Source of the DNA: UBA1756 sp045627805
GTDB lineage: Bacteria > Bacteroidota > Bacteroidia > Bacteroidales > WCHB1-69
Direction: 5' to 3'
NCBI GenBank assembly: GCA_045627805.1
Contig: JAZQOJ010000183.1
Span: 1 to 35,252, forward strand
DNA: 35,252 bases
Program-made: the position numbers and the translations under genes
Shown: positions 22,658-29,751 of the stretch, one piece after another
Numbering within the stretch: position 1 is the first letter of the stretch
Layout of the letters: each line of letters begins with the position of its first letter
The notes under the pieces: generated by a model
What the model saw: only the letters and a program-made list of their open reading frames with translations
Databases searched by the model: none
What the model was told of the DNA's origin: nothing

Positions 22658-22837
22658 CTATGAGTAGAATCCTTTTTCAACGAAATCACGCGTATCGCGG
22701 CAATAAGCGCAATACATAGTTTTTATATGTCCAGCGGGCCTGCGTTTGTGTTCAGGCCGCTGAACGTAGAACTCGCGCTTGCACGCAGGGCAAACGAAAG
22801 TAGAAGTGTAGAACCGCCAGCGCTTAGAGCTCGCCAT
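22658..22837 (-). CDS. Small zinc-ribbon protein (59 aa)
   Basis: 59 residues from the ATG at 22835-22837, with only AAAGG as a ribosome site. MASSKRWRFYTSTFVCPACK, then Arg/Lys-rich and CAYCRDTRDF: a two-pair CxxC site with a basic loop. It overlaps the upstream zinc-ribbon gene by 14 bases. An upstream in-frame extension exists but is Thr/Arg-rich nonsense, the shadow of the neighbour. Function unknown. Confidence 0.55.
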   Translation of the reverse strand: MASSKRWRFYTSTFVCPACKREFYVQRPEHKRRPAGHIKTMYCAYCRDTRDFVEKGFYS

Positions 22838-23012
22838 TTGTGGCCTTTCTGCCGCACAAAGGGCAATAGTTTGGCAATGGGTGCTGTTCCTGGCGGTAGT
22901 ACATCGTGCTACACGCCGTACAAAAGAACTCGCGGCCATAAGGCGTAACAACGTGCTTGTCAACCCAGGTCATAACCCCTGCACCGCTGGCGGGTTTCTC
23001 ATTTTGATACAT
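22824..23012 (-). CDS. Small rubredoxin-like zinc protein (62 aa)
   Basis: 62 residues from the ATG at 23010-23012, which has GGGAGG 8 nt upstream; the ATG seven codons earlier has none. CTACSTMYYRQEQH, then NYCPLCGRKA forms a CxxC...CxxC zinc ribbon. Overlaps both neighbours. Function unknown. Confidence 0.55.
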   Translation of the reverse strand: MYQNEKPASGAGVMTWVDKHVVTPYGREFFCTACSTMYYRQEQHPLPNYCPLCGRKATNGEL

Positions 23013-23190
23013 TGGCTGATCCCTCCCTGACATTTACAACGTTTTGACAGCCGCAACGAGGGCAATCAAAGCACTCAACCGTCTGAGGCTTTGAGCAAAT
23101 ACCCAGCAACCCGTCTGGCGCCAGGGTTACCACTTCGTAGCGGTTCTCGGCTAACGGTTTAAATCGTTTATTACAAACTTTGCACTTCAT
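22999..23190 (-). CDS. Small zinc-ribbon protein (63 aa)
   Basis: 63 residues from the ATG at 23188-23190 (AAGGAG, 7 nt). MKCKVCNKRFKPLAENRYEV, then CFDCPRCGCQNVV: paired CxxC motifs typical of a zinc ribbon. It overlaps the next gene by 14 bases. Function unknown. Confidence 0.58.
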   Translation of the reverse strand: MKCKVCNKRFKPLAENRYEVVTLAPDGLLGICSKPQTVECFDCPRCGCQNVVNVREGSANVSK

Positions 23191-23335
23191 CACTTGTCTC
23201 CTTTTCATTTCTGGTAACCTTTAACGACACGATATAACCCAAAAGGCGGTCTTTAAGGTTCCCGTTCTCGATCTCGCACGCCGCGTCGAACGCCAGCCTG
23301 TAGAAATCATCAAAATCAAGTCTCGGTGTTTCCAT
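23171..23335 (-). CDS. Hypothetical protein (54 aa)
   Basis: 54 residues from the ATG at 23333-23335, with GGAGGG about 8 nt upstream. METPRLDFDDFYRLAFDAAC, helical and acidic, ending NEKETSDEVQSL. A longer frame upstream exists but reads as shadow of the neighbour. It overlaps both neighbours. No family recognised. Confidence 0.5.
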   Translation of the reverse strand: METPRLDFDDFYRLAFDAACEIENGNLKDRLLGYIVSLKVTRNEKETSDEVQSL

Positions 23336-23651
23336 TCCCAGCGCCCTCCGCCTCGCGTATCGCATCGCGCAACTTCTCAATAGCGCGAATCTCCTGTTGC
23401 AACTTCTCACATTTCTCGTCGTCGGTTCCAGATAAAGAAACCACGGAATGTGTATCCTCGAATGTCTGTGTACCTGCACCGTATACTGTGCTTAAAAAGC
23501 GTCCTCTCTCTAAATCCCATCCGATCGACTCGCAAAAGCTAGGATCATAAATCGTTTCACGCTTGGAGATTGGCTCCCTTTTCGCAATAACAGCCAGGCT
23601 CTCGGCGATATCTCTCAAAAGGTTTACTGTTACCATTTCAAACTCAGTCAT
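23316..23651 (-). CDS. Hypothetical coiled-coil protein (111 aa)
   Basis: 111 residues. MTEFEMVTVNLLRDIAESLA at the N-terminus, a polar middle (residues 30-75) and a coiled-coil (DDEKCEKLQQEIRAIEKL). The ATG overlaps the RusA gene's end. No family recognised. Confidence 0.6.
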   Translation of the reverse strand: MTEFEMVTVNLLRDIAESLAVIAKREPISKRETIYDPSFCESIGWDLERGRFLSTVYGAGTQTFEDTHSVVSLSGTDDEKCEKLQQEIRAIEKLRDAIREAEGAGNGNTET

Positions 23652-24069
23652 TTTTTAACTCCTCCAGGATTATGTGAACGGTGGACTTCTCACCGTAGAG
23701 CTTCGTTACTTCCAGGATCGCAACCTGGGCGTCGTCACGCCAGAAATGAAGATCAGCCGTAAGAACATCAAGTAACAGCTTCACCACATTGTCGGCGTCA
23801 GGTACCGTAGGCTTGTAAGCGCCCCAGAGCCGCTTATTTTTGACAGCAAACGTAAATACAATACGAGCACCCACCGCACCGTCGAAATGCGGTATAGGCA
23901 CTCCCAGGCGCCTAAAACAATCACGGATAGCAATCGCATACATTCGGCGCGTCTTCATAACCGTATCCTTCGTGTAAAAACGCACGCGACCGCCAGCCGT
24001 ACTAACTCCTTTCTGCTGCGCCGTTCCCGTCGGGTTTTCAGGTAACTCAAACTCAAACTCAAACGCCAT
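23644..24069 (-). CDS. RusA-like Holliday junction resolvase
   Basis: 141 residues from the ATG at 24067-24069, with AAAGGAGGC at 7 nt; the longer upstream frame is shadow sequence. The family marks are TFAVKNKRLWGAYKPTVPDA, PDADNVVKLLLDVLT (metal-binding Asp residues in DADN) and LHFWRDDAQV. RusA resolves four-way junctions during recombination and trims replication intermediates before packaging. It lies in the replication/recombination block beside the loader gene, with the Rad52-type protein upstream. Confidence 0.88.
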   Translation of the reverse strand: MAFEFEFELPENPTGTAQQKGVSTAGGRVRFYTKDTVMKTRRMYAIAIRDCFRRLGVPIPHFDGAVGARIVFTFAVKNKRLWGAYKPTVPDADNVVKLLLDVLTADLHFWRDDAQVAILEVTKLYGEKSTVHIILEELKND

Positions 24070-24232
24070 CGGATCTGCCTCCTTTCTCTTCGCTCTCCAG
24101 GAACCTGAGATGGCCCGCGGATTTCTTAAGGTGCTGAGCCAGGCGGTGATATTCACCAGCGCGAGCACCGCCGCACTTGCTCTTTACTTCGCACTTTCGC
24201 GCAACAAACAAAACCAAATCGCTATAGCTCAT
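24059..24232 (-). CDS. Small basic protein (57 aa)
   Basis: 57 residues from the ATG at 24230-24232, with AGGAGG 12 nt upstream (long spacing). MSYSDLVLFVARKCEVKSKC, then GGARAGEYHRLAQHLKKSAG. Basic and helical. Overlaps the loader gene by 11 bases and the RusA gene by 11. Function unknown, and the start is uncertain. Confidence 0.45.
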   Translation of the reverse strand: MSYSDLVLFVARKCEVKSKCGGARAGEYHRLAQHLKKSAGHLRFLESEEKGGRSDGV

Positions 24233-24665
24233 AAGGCAACCATCCCTCCTCGTCATTTTTATCAGCGGCAGGCGGTAACCCCTGCACCGCTTCATCTTCA
24301 TAACCGCCTTCTATGTCATTGGGGTAACCCAGGCCGACAAATCGACAAAGCTCCTCCAGACGCTCGTCTGTCCACACATCCGCACCCTTAGCAGGCAGGC
24401 AATGAACCGCGGGTTTGTTTTCAGGGATATCCGCCAGCATACGGAATCGAGCACACGCGTCGGTCAATTCGTTTGAGGTAGGCATCCATTTACTTGTCTG
24501 CACCAGATGGATCACCGCACTCCTCACAACATCAAATTCATAATCGGCCAGGATTGCTGCGTAAAGGTTAGCGCGAGCCGCCAGATCAGCGTCGGTCGCA
24601 TTACGGTCCTGCGGATAATTCGTGTGCAACATATAAACGATGCTCGTAGCTTCAGTCAAAGTCAT
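24222..24665 (-). CDS. Helicase loader-like protein (G39P type)
   Basis: 147 residues from the ATG at 24663-24665 (GGGGAGGTG upstream); a longer frame upstream is shadow. MTLTEATSIVYMLHTNYPQD, then YAAILADYEFDVVRSAVIHL and VQTSKWMPTSNELTDACARF match the layout of SPP1 G39P, a loader and inhibitor of the phage helicase G40P. C-terminus acidic, YNDIEGGYEDEAVQ-like. It overlaps the initiator gene's end. As no DnaB-type helicase is encoded, it probably loads the host helicase. The family assignment is by pattern. Confidence 0.65.
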   Translation of the reverse strand: MTLTEATSIVYMLHTNYPQDRNATDADLAARANLYAAILADYEFDVVRSAVIHLVQTSKWMPTSNELTDACARFRMLADIPENKPAVHCLPAKGADVWTDERLEELCRFVGLGYPNDIEGGYEDEAVQGLPPAADKNDEEGWLPYEL

Positions 24666-25431
24666 AATAAGGCACCTCCCCAGCGGCCATCTCAGCGGCC
24701 AGCTTAGCCACGTTATCCCAGTCAACACCGCCTGCAGGTTTCTGTTGCTGAGGTTGAGAACGATCAACCTTAGCGGTCTTCTTGTCGCGGCTATCCCAGG
24801 CCAGGATCGTAGCGTAATGGCTGGCGTACTTTTTACGAGGATGCTGAGCCAGATACCGCGACAAATTCTCAATACGAGAATCACGGCCAGCTTCACCAAA
24901 ACGATCGGTCAACTTTTGGAATTCAGCATCGGTGATCAGCACGTTTGAAAATTCACCGCAGGCGGGCATATAACTCTTTATACCTTTAGTCTTTTTTATA
25001 TTTGGTTTTTGTATATTAGGTATTTGTAGTCTGCCATTTGCGGCAATGCCGCTAACGGCAATGCCGCTAACGGCGACGCCGCAAACGGACATACGGCTAT
25101 CCGCAACGCCAGTATCGGCAACGCCGATAACGGACATACGGATAGGTTCTTCATAGACAATCCAGTCGACGGTTTCAAAGAAACCCTGAGCGGTCCTTTT
25201 TTGTTTGAATTCGATATACCCAGCTCTCCTGAGTTCGCGGATCAAGCGTCTAAGGGTTTTCTCTGAAATACCCATATAACTAATCAAACCAGCAACGCTG
25301 AAGCTCCAGCTGTCAGGTAATGACAGCATACGAGCCAGCAATCCAACAGCCTCGCACGACAGCCGCTGATCCATCAGCGTAGCGTTTGATATTTGGAGAT
25401 AATCTCCAGAATGATCAGCACGGACAATCAT
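24652..25431 (-). CDS. Replication initiator with wHTH, carrying internal iterons
   Basis: 259 residues from the ATG at 25429-25431 (GAGGTG at about 7 nt); a longer frame is shadow of SSB. Residues 1-75 form a winged-HTH (SCEAVGLLARMLSLPDSW, then ISEKTLRRLIRELRRAGYIE) like those of phage replisome organisers and initiators. Residues about 96-130 are seven pentapeptide repeats (VSGIA, DTGVA, DSRMS types), encoded by the iteron repeats. The C-terminal 80 residues are a helical domain (HPRKKYASHYATILAW). SSB lies upstream and the loader downstream. I infer origin binding to its own gene, like lambda O. Confidence 0.75.
   Translation of the reverse strand: MIVRADHSGDYLQISNATLMDQRLSCEAVGLLARMLSLPDSWSFSVAGLISYMGISEKTLRRLIRELRRAGYIEFKQKRTAQGFFETVDWIVYEEPIRMSVIGVADTGVADSRMSVCGVAVSGIAVSGIAANGRLQIPNIQKPNIKKTKGIKSYMPACGEFSNVLITDAEFQKLTDRFGEAGRDSRIENLSRYLAQHPRKKYASHYATILAWDSRDKKTAKVDRSQPQQQKPAGGVDWDNVAKLAAEMAAGEVPYYDFD
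24969..25145. other. Putative replication origin: seven 15-bp iterons beside an A/T-rich stretch
   Basis: Positions 25041-25145 are seven tandem 15-bp units: CGGCAATGCCGCTAA twice exactly, then variants such as CGGCGACGCCGCAAA and CGGACATACGGCTAT. They keep the initiator reading frame, since 15 bp encodes five residues. Immediately on one side, 24969-25030 is A/T-rich (ATAACTCTTTATACC, then CTTTTTTATATTTGG), suited to strand opening. Iterons plus A/T-rich DNA inside an initiator gene is the classical theta-origin plan. Iteron binding is inferred. Confidence 0.65.
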
Positions 25432-25441
25432 AGCAAGCACC

Positions 25442-25882
25442 TCAGATCTCAAAAGGTACGCCCTGATCGTCGCCACCGATCTCGAATGGTAATACTTGAT
25501 CGTCGCTCGCTGTACTCTGTTCAACTGTCTGTGCAGGTTCTGTACTCTGCTGCGCTGTACTTACTGATCCTCCGCCGAAATTAACGGAATCAACCGATAC
25601 TGTGTAGCGGGTGCGCTTTTCACCTTTTGCGTTTTCGTAGTTTTCCACCTGAAGCCTTCCGTCCAGGATGATCATATCGCCCTTGTGGAAATGACCTGAG
25701 ATAAACTCAGCCGTACCGCGCCAGGCAACGCAATCAATAAAATCGGTTTCATAGCTCCCGTCGGCACGTTTGAAGTCGCGCTGACAAGCAACCGCCAAAC
25801 TGCAAATCTTCACACCACTGGCCGTAGCCTTGATCTCTGGTTCTCTTGCCAAACGGCCCTGCAAACAAATACGATTTAACAT
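25442..25882 (-). CDS. ssb: Single-stranded DNA-binding protein with duplicated acidic tip
   Basis: 146 residues. OB-fold with MLNRICLQGRLAREPEIKAT, SLAVACQRDF, FIDCVAWRGTAEFI and YTVSVDSVNF. The linker is Gln/Thr/Ser-rich (residues 110-125). The normal SSB tip, which recruits partners, ends in DDIPF; here it occurs twice as DDQVLPFEI and DDQGVPFEI, 11 residues apart. GGAGGC precedes the ATG. It lies between the annealing protein and the initiator in the replication block. Confidence 0.92.
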   Translation of the reverse strand: MLNRICLQGRLAREPEIKATASGVKICSLAVACQRDFKRADGSYETDFIDCVAWRGTAEFISGHFHKGDMIILDGRLQVENYENAKGEKRTRYTVSVDSVNFGGGSVSTAQQSTEPAQTVEQSTASDDQVLPFEIGGDDQGVPFEI

Positions 25883-25886
25883 AGAA

Positions 25887-26675
25887 TTAAGCCTCCTTCT
25901 TAGCTTTTACAATTGATCCCTGGCACCTTGCGCACAACGGACCGTGGTCGGGGAATTTACCGAGGCCGTAAGAAACGACCTGAGCGGCCGTCATAACGCC
26001 GCCGTTCTTCAGTTTGACGTCACTGATAACCTCGCCGCACAAAGTGCATACGGGCGTTATTGTTGGCGTTTTGTCAACCTCATCCGCAGGAATAACAGCG
26101 GCCGCAGGTGCAACAGCAACCTCCTGAGCCTTTGCGGCTTTCTTCGCAGGTGCCGTCTTTGCGGCTTTGACCTTACCGAACGTGTAAACCACAGCGCCCG
26201 TCCTGGCATTCTTGATAGCCAGGCCAACGATCCGCTTATCTTCGATAACAATATCCACAACCTCAAACCTGTCATTTGTGTTAGGTTTGCCAGCCTTGTT
26301 AGTTGACGGTTCATAGTCGCCAGCCTTAACCCAGATAAAAGGCGCCGTGTACAGCTCACGCCCTATGCCCCAGTTAACGCACGCACGCTTAAAAGAATCT
26401 GACGCAAGGCCCTTCTCAGCTTCGGTGTTAGACTCGGTACCCGTGTCCTCCTTGTCAACCCAGAAACCCGTCTCGGAATCGTGGATCGACACGGTACAAT
26501 TCGCGTTATCGCGGCTGTGGTGCCTCATCCAGTTCATAGGGCCGACGGTCTCGTCCAGGATATTCATATCGCACCTGGCATCCTTATAGAGCAACAGCGA
26601 TAACCCCTTAGCTCCCACCTGAGCAACACGACAATCAATCTCGTCCGCGCGCAAATCTCTAAACTTCAAATCCAT
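25887..26675 (-). CDS. Rad52-type single-strand annealing protein with C-terminal zinc ribbon
   Basis: 262 residues. Residues 1-150 carry the Rad52/Sak-type pattern: DETVGPMNWMRHHSRDNANC, GTESNTEAEKGLASDSFKRA, CVNWGIGRELYTAPFIW. An Ala/Lys-rich linker (170-205) leads to CTLCGEVI and CARCQGSIV, a zinc ribbon. It should anneal complementary single strands in phage recombination, working with the adjacent SSB and with RusA. GGAGGC precedes the ATG, 7 nt away. Confidence 0.85.
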   Translation of the reverse strand: MDLKFRDLRADEIDCRVAQVGAKGLSLLLYKDARCDMNILDETVGPMNWMRHHSRDNANCTVSIHDSETGFWVDKEDTGTESNTEAEKGLASDSFKRACVNWGIGRELYTAPFIWVKAGDYEPSTNKAGKPNTNDRFEVVDIVIEDKRIVGLAIKNARTGAVVYTFGKVKAAKTAPAKKAAKAQEVAVAPAAAVIPADEVDKTPTITPVCTLCGEVISDVKLKNGGVMTAAQVVSYGLGKFPDHGPLCARCQGSIVKAKKEA

Positions 26676-26688
26676 TTATATAGCCTCC

Positions 26689-27180
26689 TTATTTGATAAT
26701 CACAGATGTGTGGTCGCTAAGCGTAGCGCCCTCGATAACCTCGCCAGCCAGCAATGCCTCTTTAATTAATGTCTTGTCAGGATCTCCCACCTTCCTGTAC
26801 TGTGCAGGAATTGCGGCTGCTTTATCCTTATCCAGATCTAAACAATTGTGTGTGGTGCGATAACTGACTGAAGCACGCTCGGTCGCAAATTTCTTACCTT
26901 CCAGTTCCTGAGCAATGCGAGCCTTTAACCATTCGACCTCGCGCTCGCCAGAGCTGATGATCTTGGAAATGCGAGCCTTCTCAGCCTTTGCGGCATCAAG
27001 GCGGGCGTTAAGATCCTTAACCCAAAGAACCATACCTTCGATCTTGGCGTCCTTTTCCAGGTTCAAAGCCTCCAGCAAGGCAACGGTCTCGTCGGAGATC
27101 TCTCCGTTCTCTTCCATATCAGCGGCCATATCGCCCATTACGCGAGCCAGGTCGGCGTCGATTTCATATAGCGGTCTCAT
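26689..27180 (-). CDS. Siphovirus Gp157-like protein
   Basis: 163 residues. MRPLYEIDADLARVMGDMAA, a coiled-coil (KIEGMVLWVKDLNARLDAAK, then KARISKIISSGEREVEWLKA) and a C-terminal beta region (VSYRTTHNCLDLDKDKAAAI) fit the Siphovirus Gp157 family, often found next to annealing proteins and SSB. Reported to be involved in host resistance in Streptococcus phages, but its molecular role is unclear. AAGGAGG precedes the ATG. Confidence 0.8.
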   Translation of the reverse strand: MRPLYEIDADLARVMGDMAADMEENGEISDETVALLEALNLEKDAKIEGMVLWVKDLNARLDAAKAEKARISKIISSGEREVEWLKARIAQELEGKKFATERASVSYRTTHNCLDLDKDKAAAIPAQYRKVGDPDKTLIKEALLAGEVIEGATLSDHTSVIIK

Positions 27181-27400
27181 TATTCAAGTCCTCCTTAGAC
27201 AGAATGCGGTAGCGGGTAATCCAGCTAAAAGAACCGTCGCGGTTCTTAACTTTTAAGGTTTCCTTTTTCACCAGGTACCCAGCGCGACCAAGATCATACA
27301 TTCTCGACGCCAGGCGATAGATGCCAAGCTGGAACGCCTGACGCTGGGTGATACTTCCGTGATCCTTGCAAAAAGCTAAAATCTTCTCAGCCTGCGTCAT
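27164..27400 (-). CDS. Winged helix-turn-helix protein (78 aa)
   Basis: 78 residues. MTQAEKILAFCKDHGSITQR, then QAFQLGIYRLASRMYDLGRA and YLVKKETLKVKNRDG form the helix-turn-helix plus wing of the small HTH family common in phages. Overlaps both neighbours by about 14-17 bases. DNA binding is inferred; a regulatory target is not known. Confidence 0.68.
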   Translation of the reverse strand: MTQAEKILAFCKDHGSITQRQAFQLGIYRLASRMYDLGRAGYLVKKETLKVKNRDGSFSWITRYRILSKEDLNNETAI

Positions 27401-27668
27401 TGTCTCCGCCCTCCTTAATCACGTTCATAAGGGTGCAAAAGTTCGAAAGGTCGCGCTCATTAAACCCGCCGATAATGCCCTGGTTTTGCAACTCTTCCAG
27501 GCCAGCACCGCTCGCCAAAAAGAATGCCTCCGCCTGCCGTAACTTTTCTCCGTTGTCGAATTTAGGAAAAACGGAATCGTTAAAAGCGTGAACAAGCACC
27601 GTAAACTCGTGAAGAATTTGATCGGGTGAGCCATTAATAACTATGTTTTTTTCGTCAATCTTAATCAT
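27387..27668 (-). CDS. Hypothetical protein (93 aa)
   Basis: 93 residues. MIKIDEKNIVINGSPDQILH, with FTVLVHAFNDSVFPKF and a C-terminal helical part. The IVINGSPDQIL type of start is common in small phage proteins of unknown function. AGGAGG lies before the ATG. No domain recognised. Confidence 0.62.
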   Translation of the reverse strand: MIKIDEKNIVINGSPDQILHEFTVLVHAFNDSVFPKFDNGEKLRQAEAFFLASGAGLEELQNQGIIGGFNERDLSNFCTLMNVIKEGGDNDAG

Positions 27669-27679
27669 TCGAATACCTC

Positions 27680-28261
27680 CTATTCGTTAACCAGGTAGAT
27701 CCTCACGGATTGCCTGCCAAAAATCTCGGTAGCACGGTGGCTGCCTTCTTCATTGCCAAAGTAGAAATCAACGATGTAACCCTTTATAGCTGAGCCAGTA
27801 TCCATAGCGTAGTAATAGCCGTCCATACCAGCGCCCTCAATGTAAAGGTATGAGTAGAGCGGAATTACTCTGGGATCAACAGCTATGTAATTGCTCTGTG
27901 CAGGTTCACCGCTGTATGTGATTGGTACGTCTCTCGCTACTCCGCAACAGCGTGCGCAACCGCAATAGGCTGTAGCCTCAAACTCACCCAGATACTCCAT
28001 AGCGGGTGTCGGGGTTGGAGTCGGCGTCGGAGTAGGCGTAACCGTCGCATTGACAGGATCTATGCTCGACAGGTATTCTTTAACAGGGTTGGCCTCTGTC
28101 GGCGTAGGCACCGCCTGTGTCGGCTCTGGCGCGGTTTCTGAAGCAACCGTGCCGTCCTTTTCAATAGCAGGCACCCTCAACGAATCACAAACCGCAAACG
28201 CGGCCGAGCCAACGATAATGGCCGCGCCAGCGGCGATAAACCCAAAACCTAATCTCTTCAT
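27680..28261 (-). CDS. Secreted 3D-domain protein (cell-wall hydrolase type)
   Basis: 193 residues. An N-terminal membrane or signal segment (residues 1-25, LGFGFIAAGAAIIVGSAAFA), a Pro/Thr repeat linker (PTPTPTPTP, about 50-88), then a 3D domain: EATAYCGCARCCG, AVDPRVIPLYSYLYIEG (Asp129), YAMDTGSAIKG (Asp154), VDFYFG (Asp165). The three Asp residues are those of the MltA/Rpf-like 3D fold, which cuts peptidoglycan. The Cys pairs may be disulphides outside the cell. In the early operon, not with the holin and endolysin. Overlaps its upstream neighbour (ATGA). Confidence 0.85.
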   Translation of the reverse strand: MKRLGFGFIAAGAAIIVGSAAFAVCDSLRVPAIEKDGTVASETAPEPTQAVPTPTEANPVKEYLSSIDPVNATVTPTPTPTPTPTPAMEYLGEFEATAYCGCARCCGVARDVPITYSGEPAQSNYIAVDPRVIPLYSYLYIEGAGMDGYYYAMDTGSAIKGYIVDFYFGNEEGSHRATEIFGRQSVRIYLVNE

Positions 28262-29079
28262 ACATCACCATCCAGATCGCTATACTTCCTGACACCGCTG
28301 ATATAGCGCGCCTGTTCCTTTTTGAGAAACCGCATAACGTCGTCAGGTTCGTACATCGGCGCCCACCATACCTTGTTGTCACGGACGCGGGCCTCGTCTC
28401 TTCTATTCATTGCGTGAAAATTGTTTGATGCGGGATCACGGTAGATATAGCTACGAGCAAACACCCGCGCGCACTCGCCACCCAGAGCCTCGCAACCTTC
28501 GTCGTCCATATCCTCTGCGCGATAAGCAATAGGTGTATGAAAATCACCGCGTATGCCCATCAGAGCCGCCAAAAGGGAATTTGTACTAGGACTAGGAATG
28601 AAGCGCTGCTTTGACGGTTCGCGGCCGTAATTGCTCATTGAGATGCAAGCCATAACACCGCCAGTAATATTAGAAACGTACCACCTGATCACAACAGGCA
28701 GGTCCTGCCCGTAGATTTCAGAAGTAAAGAACCCCGTGACCTTGTGATCATACTCGATCCAATCGGTAACGACGATGTGCAACTTCCTGAAGATGGCCTC
28801 GGCATTCTCTCGGAGATAAGGCAACTCGTGAACCCAGTCGTCAGACTCCATACAGGACGGGCAATGGCAAGGCTTAACGTTTGCTTTCAGGTAACCGCTT
28901 ACATACGCAGGATCAGCAAACCACTCGCTCCTGATCGAGCCAGTATGCTGGTTTTCTAACGTCCAGCCGCGGTCACATTTGACAGGCGTGAAAGCCTCAT
29001 CCTCGGACTTTGCCGAGCGGTCAAACTTCATATGGTAACCAGATAAGATCTTCGTGATCTGTGCCTTTGAGTAACTCAT
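28258..29079 (-). CDS. Hypothetical protein (273 aa)
   Basis: 273 residues from the ATG at 29077-29079, with GGAGGC about 6 nt upstream and overlapping the upstream stop (ATGA); a longer frame upstream is shadow. Contains CHCPSCMESDDWVHELPYLR, a possible zinc or metal-binding CxCxxC site, and a central beta-rich part (VVIRWYVSNITGGVMACISM). I do not recognise the family. Being long, early and next to the secreted 3D protein, it may act in takeover or regulation; the sequence gives no more. Confidence 0.72.
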   Translation of the reverse strand: MSYSKAQITKILSGYHMKFDRSAKSEDEAFTPVKCDRGWTLENQHTGSIRSEWFADPAYVSGYLKANVKPCHCPSCMESDDWVHELPYLRENAEAIFRKLHIVVTDWIEYDHKVTGFFTSEIYGQDLPVVIRWYVSNITGGVMACISMSNYGREPSKQRFIPSPSTNSLLAALMGIRGDFHTPIAYRAEDMDDEGCEALGGECARVFARSYIYRDPASNNFHAMNRRDEARVRDNKVWWAPMYEPDDVMRFLKKEQARYISGVRKYSDLDGDV

Positions 29080-29315
29080 TGATGTGCCTCCGCATAACCA
29101 GAATCGAACGGATACCGCTCGCCGTTTTCTTTGACCTGCTCGTTCGTTTTGCGGAACGGGCAATCGTCGTACTCAGGACCAAAGCCGCAATCACTGAGGC
29201 ACGCGCACTCGTAATAACCGCGGAATCTACTCCTGAAATGGCACGGCTCCGTAAAGCGGCATTTGTAATCGTGGACCTGGCTGCGCACCAGGGATTTATA
29301 CTCGCTGTCCGTCAT
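29076..29315 (-). CDS. Cys-rich small protein (79 aa)
   Basis: 79 residues. MTDSEYKSLVRSQVHDYKCR, then six cysteines in TEPCHF, YECACLSDCGF and DCPFRKT. Likely a metal or disulphide fold. Overlaps both neighbours by 4 bases. Function unknown. Confidence 0.6.
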   Translation of the reverse strand: MTDSEYKSLVRSQVHDYKCRFTEPCHFRSRFRGYYECACLSDCGFGPEYDDCPFRKTNEQVKENGERYPFDSGYAEAHQ

Positions 29316-29536
29316 ACCGCCGCCTCCGAATTGGGGAAGTCAAGATCGAGCGCGCCAGGCTGGACCGTATAAGCCTCGACCTTAGATACCTGACGCACAA
29401 CGATGTTTGCAGGGCGCACCTTTTTCTGCAATTCCCTTTCGTACTTTTGACTGCAGATATCCTGAGCTACCACAACACCGCAACCAAAGCCGATAAGGAC
29501 AGCGCCCAAAACTGATCCGAAAAACAAAACATTCAT
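29312..29536 (-). CDS. Small membrane protein (74 aa)
   Basis: 74 residues. One N-terminal transmembrane segment (VLFFGSVLGAVLIGFGCGVV) and a short polar, charged end (YERELQKKVRPANIVV). GGAGGTGC lies before the ATG. The function is unknown; a superinfection-exclusion or membrane role is possible but not shown. Confidence 0.58.
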   Translation of the reverse strand: MNVLFFGSVLGAVLIGFGCGVVVAQDICSQKYERELQKKVRPANIVVRQVSKVEAYTVQPGALDLDFPNSEAAV

Positions 29537-29739
29537 CCGATCGCACCTCCAAAGATCTCAGCTTCATCCATACCCAGGTAAGCGCAAACCTTTGCTCTGT
29601 CACGCTTCGTGAAATCACGGCGGCCAGACAACATACGTGTGACGGTACGCTCTGACTTTTCAAGAACATCAGCCAGCTCGGCACGGTTCTCAAATTCCCT
29701 GAAAAGAACGGGATAAAGGATATTCTTACTAGCTCTCAT
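29533..29739 (-). CDS. Small HTH protein (68 aa)
   Basis: 68 residues. MRASKNILYPVLFREFENRA, then ELADVLEKSERTVTRMLSGR is an HTH_3-type helix-turn-helix (ADVLEKSERTVTRML). AAGGAGG lies 8 nt before the ATG. Second gene of the leftward operon next to the switch; a regulatory role is likely but not more specific. Confidence 0.72.
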   Translation of the reverse strand: MRASKNILYPVLFREFENRAELADVLEKSERTVTRMLSGRRDFTKRDRAKVCAYLGMDEAEIFGGAIG

Positions 29740-29751
29740 TTTTTTACCTCC

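Noticed and set aside
25041..25145. CRISPR array or minisatellite
   Set aside because: Unit is 15 bp without unique spacers, is in frame with a coding gene and lies beside A/T-rich DNA; iterons explain it better.
29533..29739. Excisionase
   Set aside because: Small HTH protein, but it lacks an Xis-like winged pattern and lies in the Cro position of the early operon; no basis to call it Xis.
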